Source of the DNA: Thermoplasmatota archaeon
Lineage (GTDB): Archaea; Thermoplasmatota; Thermoplasmata; Thermoplasmatales; Thermoplasmataceae
Length of the DNA stretch: 7,471 nt
Assembly: GCA_023489425.1 (NCBI GenBank)
Contig: JAMDCG010000102.1
Location: forward strand, 1-7,471
Direction: 5' to 3'
Shown: positions 6,083 through 7,471 of the stretch, in pieces
Layout of the letters: every line of letters starts with the position of its first letter
How positions within the stretch are numbered: the first letter of the stretch is position 1
The notes under the pieces: generated by a model
What the model saw: the letters and a program-made list of their open reading frames with translations, nothing else
Told to the model about the DNA's origin: nothing
The model's database searches: none
Program-made: the position numbers and the translations under genes

Positions 6083-7040
6083 CCTCTGATTCCTCTTTCT
6101 CTCGAAGCTTTTCGAAAACCATCTTGTACAATGAATAGGTCATGAATATCATTGATTCGATTTCATATCCTTCAACCGAATTACCCATATGTGCTGCTGC
6201 GGGTTCTTCTCCTCTGGAGCTTGAACTATATAGATTTTTCTGCAATGTTTCAACTAAAATTTCATTGTTTTTGTTTCTATCGAATATTTTACCGTAATCC
6301 ACATTTTTTCCATTCTCGTCTCTATATCCAAGATTTTTCAATGCCTCGTTGAATTCCCTTAAAGAATTCCGGAGTGATGACATTGCAGAGCCGTTGTTTA
6401 AAGAGTACAGGTATTTCCTGGATACCTCAAGGGCGGAAAGTGAATTGCTGAATTTTTCCTTTATATTTACAGCATTTAATCTAGGGATTTCTATTATTTC
6501 ATATTCCCCCAATCCTAGTTTTGGTGCAAAATCATTTATCCAATCCGATGATTTAATTGTCATTGGAATTTGTGGGTTGTATGTTCTCATTTCCAAGTAT
6601 GAAGTACCATTTAGAGTTGATAACATGTTTGCGGTGTTGTTCGTTGCTAAATTTGTTTGAACTCTGGATTCTATTATGTAGGCTCGATTTTCAAGATAAA
6701 TTAGCCTTATTTCGGCTATAAATACTACGTCTCCATTCTTTTCCGCTTTTCTTCCATCGCTTATGTATTTTAAGACATTCTTATCTAATTTGCATTCAAA
6801 ACCCACATTATATTTAACTGATTGATCCTTTAGTTCGGATTTTATTGCGAAGAGGGGGAAACCAAAAACGTTTTGAGTTGAAGGTTCCAATCTTCCAATT
6901 TTTTTTCCATGATAATTCAAGTCTCCGAACGCATTGATTAAAACTTCCGACCCAACTTTAATTTCTACTTCTATTACTATTTTCAATGTTGGATTGAAAG
7001 AATCTTCTCCTACAAGGACGTATGAGTTAACTACCAACAT
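6075..7040 (-). CDS. Uncharacterised 321-residue protein, beta-rich N-terminus and helical C-terminus
   Basis: I do not recognise a named family. Residues 1-155 look like a beta-strand domain ('PTLKIVIEVEIKVG', 'VVFIAEIRLIYLENRAYIIE'). A linker motif follows, 'TIKSSDWINDFAPKLG' and 'EYEIIEIP' (161-186). Residues 190-313 are helical ('LSALEVSRKYLYSL', 'SSLRNSLREFNEALKNL', 'GYEIESMIFMTYSLYKMVFE'), with the look of a HEPN-like four-helix bundle. The only Arg...His pair (R276, H284) has seven residues between, not the RX4-6H of active HEPN RNases. Enzymatic activity is therefore not claimed. There is no signal peptide or membrane helix. ATG 7040 follows a GGGGTG Shine-Dalgarno sequence (7049-7054) by 8 bases. 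It lies 61 bases after the winged-helix gene and runs into the regulator remnant before kwaB, so it is probably expressed with the KwaB-like gene. It may be an accessory or adaptor of that system, or a separate defence gene inserted beside it. Confidence 0.7.
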   Translation of the reverse strand: MLVVNSYVLVGEDSFNPTLKIVIEVEIKVGSEVLINAFGDLNYHGKKIGRLEPSTQNVFGFPLFAIKSELKDQSVKYNVGFECKLDKNVLKYISDGRKAEKNGDVVFIAEIRLIYLENRAYIIESRVQTNLATNNTANMLSTLNGTSYLEMRTYNPQIPMTIKSSDWINDFAPKLGLGEYEIIEIPRLNAVNIKEKFSNSLSALEVSRKYLYSLNNGSAMSSLRNSLREFNEALKNLGYRDENGKNVDYGKIFDRNKNNEILVETLQKNLYSSSSRGEEPAAAHMGNSVEGYEIESMIFMTYSLYKMVFEKLREKEESEGD

Positions 7041-7048
7041 TACATATA

Positions 7049-7054
7049 CACCCC
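7049..7054 (-). promoter_or_regulatory. Shine-Dalgarno sequence of the 321-residue protein gene
   Basis: On the minus strand GGGGTG sits 8 bases before ATG 7040. A leadered-type start shows that this gene is translated from inside a longer message, which supports an operon with the winged-helix gene upstream. Confidence 0.45.
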
Positions 7055-7101
7055 TAACCTATTCTGGAAATCATTGCTCTTTGAATTATCCACACTTTCG
7101 T

Positions 7102-7471
7102 TCATTCTTCCATCATCCTCTCCAATTCCTCAAATCTTAATCCAATCTCCATTCCCTTCTCAGTCAAACTCAACGTTGTTTCCTGAGGATATTTTGAACT
7201 TTTGATTTCCTGCTTTACAACATTCAGTTTTTCAAGCTCCCTTAAAATTTCAGTTGATCCTGGAAGATCTTCATTGATTTCCTTCAGATTCTTTGATCCG
7301 TTTCGGTATAGATATAGAATTACAGCGTACCTTTCTGTGGATGAGAGCTTCCTGCCTTGTGAAATTGCCTCAGCTCTTTTGAGTTGCTCTGCAACTTCTC
7401 TTCCTTTTTTAGTCAAAGAGATCATTATCGTTTTTCTTCCAGAGACAACCTCTCGTTTATTGACCAACCCG
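7102..7471 (-). CDS. Double winged-helix transcriptional regulator (5' end outside window)
   Basis: The frame is open to the window edge, where it reads 'GLVNKREVVSGRKTIMISLT', so the true start lies beyond 7471. The TTG at 7467 is internal. The first visible part is the end of a winged helix: the end of the recognition helix, a basic wing, then 'LTKKGREVAEQL'. A second complete winged-helix domain follows, from 'LSSTERYAVILYLYRNG' through the recognition helix 'GSTEILRELEKLNVV' to the wing and last helix 'LTEKGMEIGLRFEEL'. The repeated 'LTxKGxE' motif shows a tandem two-domain MarR/ArsR-like protein, a type common in archaea as small regulators. As first gene of the cluster it probably controls the genes that follow, perhaps including itself. 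Its 3' end is copied at 5984-6067. Confidence 0.75.
   Translation of the reverse strand, partial: GLVNKREVVSGRKTIMISLTKKGREVAEQLKRAEAISQGRKLSSTERYAVILYLYRNGSKNLKEINEDLPGSTEILRELEKLNVVKQEIKSSKYPQETTLSLTEKGMEIGLRFEELERMMEE

Noticed and set aside
6349..6660. Plus-strand frame of 103 codons inside the 321-residue protein gene
   Set aside because: It is wholly antisense to a longer minus-strand frame with a good Shine-Dalgarno sequence and operon context, and shows no protein-like motif.

Overview
The window looks like a piece of a Thermoplasmata (Thermoplasmatales-type) archaeal chromosome. This rests on three things. A cell-surface protein carries the repeated 'ESGLPxGxSW' module common in that group. 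TATA boxes sit about 25 nt upstream of start codons with little or no leader. The base composition is AT-rich. The genus cannot be fixed from this window alone.

Left part (1-3274): after about 540 bases with no gene comes the 3' remainder of a minus-strand surface-protein gene, now a pseudogene (543-1573). It lacks its 5' end and has an in-frame TAA. It is cut by a complete IS3-family element (1574-2822) whose 9-bp inverted ends read TGGAACACT...AGTGTTCCA. The element's orfA is broken by a TGA and is out of frame with an intact orfB (DDE transposase). The other side of the element holds only the first 55 codons of a different minus-strand gene, probably a NYN-domain nuclease. The two flanks therefore belong to two different genes and no target duplication is visible, which points to an IS-associated deletion or recombination.

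Middle (3275-4352): a minus-strand gene for a possible PUA/EVE-like protein with a clear leaderless-type promoter, then a small plus-strand gene of unknown function.

Right part (4368-7471): the most interesting section. A plus-strand gene encodes a four-helix membrane protein with a small C-terminal soluble domain that resembles KwaA. Twenty bases from its 3' end, on the opposite strand, ends a gene for a 316-residue DUF4868/KwaB-like protein. Together they look like a divergent archaeal Kiwa anti-phage system in which the two genes converge instead of forming one operon. The kwaB-like gene is the last gene of a minus-strand cluster: a double winged-helix regulator (running off the right edge), an unrecognised 321-residue protein with a helical C-terminal half, a leftover C-terminal tail of a second winged-helix gene, and then kwaB-like. 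The leftover tail matches the 3' end of the edge regulator. It is a likely scar of duplication or module exchange, and its end supplies the Shine-Dalgarno sequence of the kwaB-like gene.
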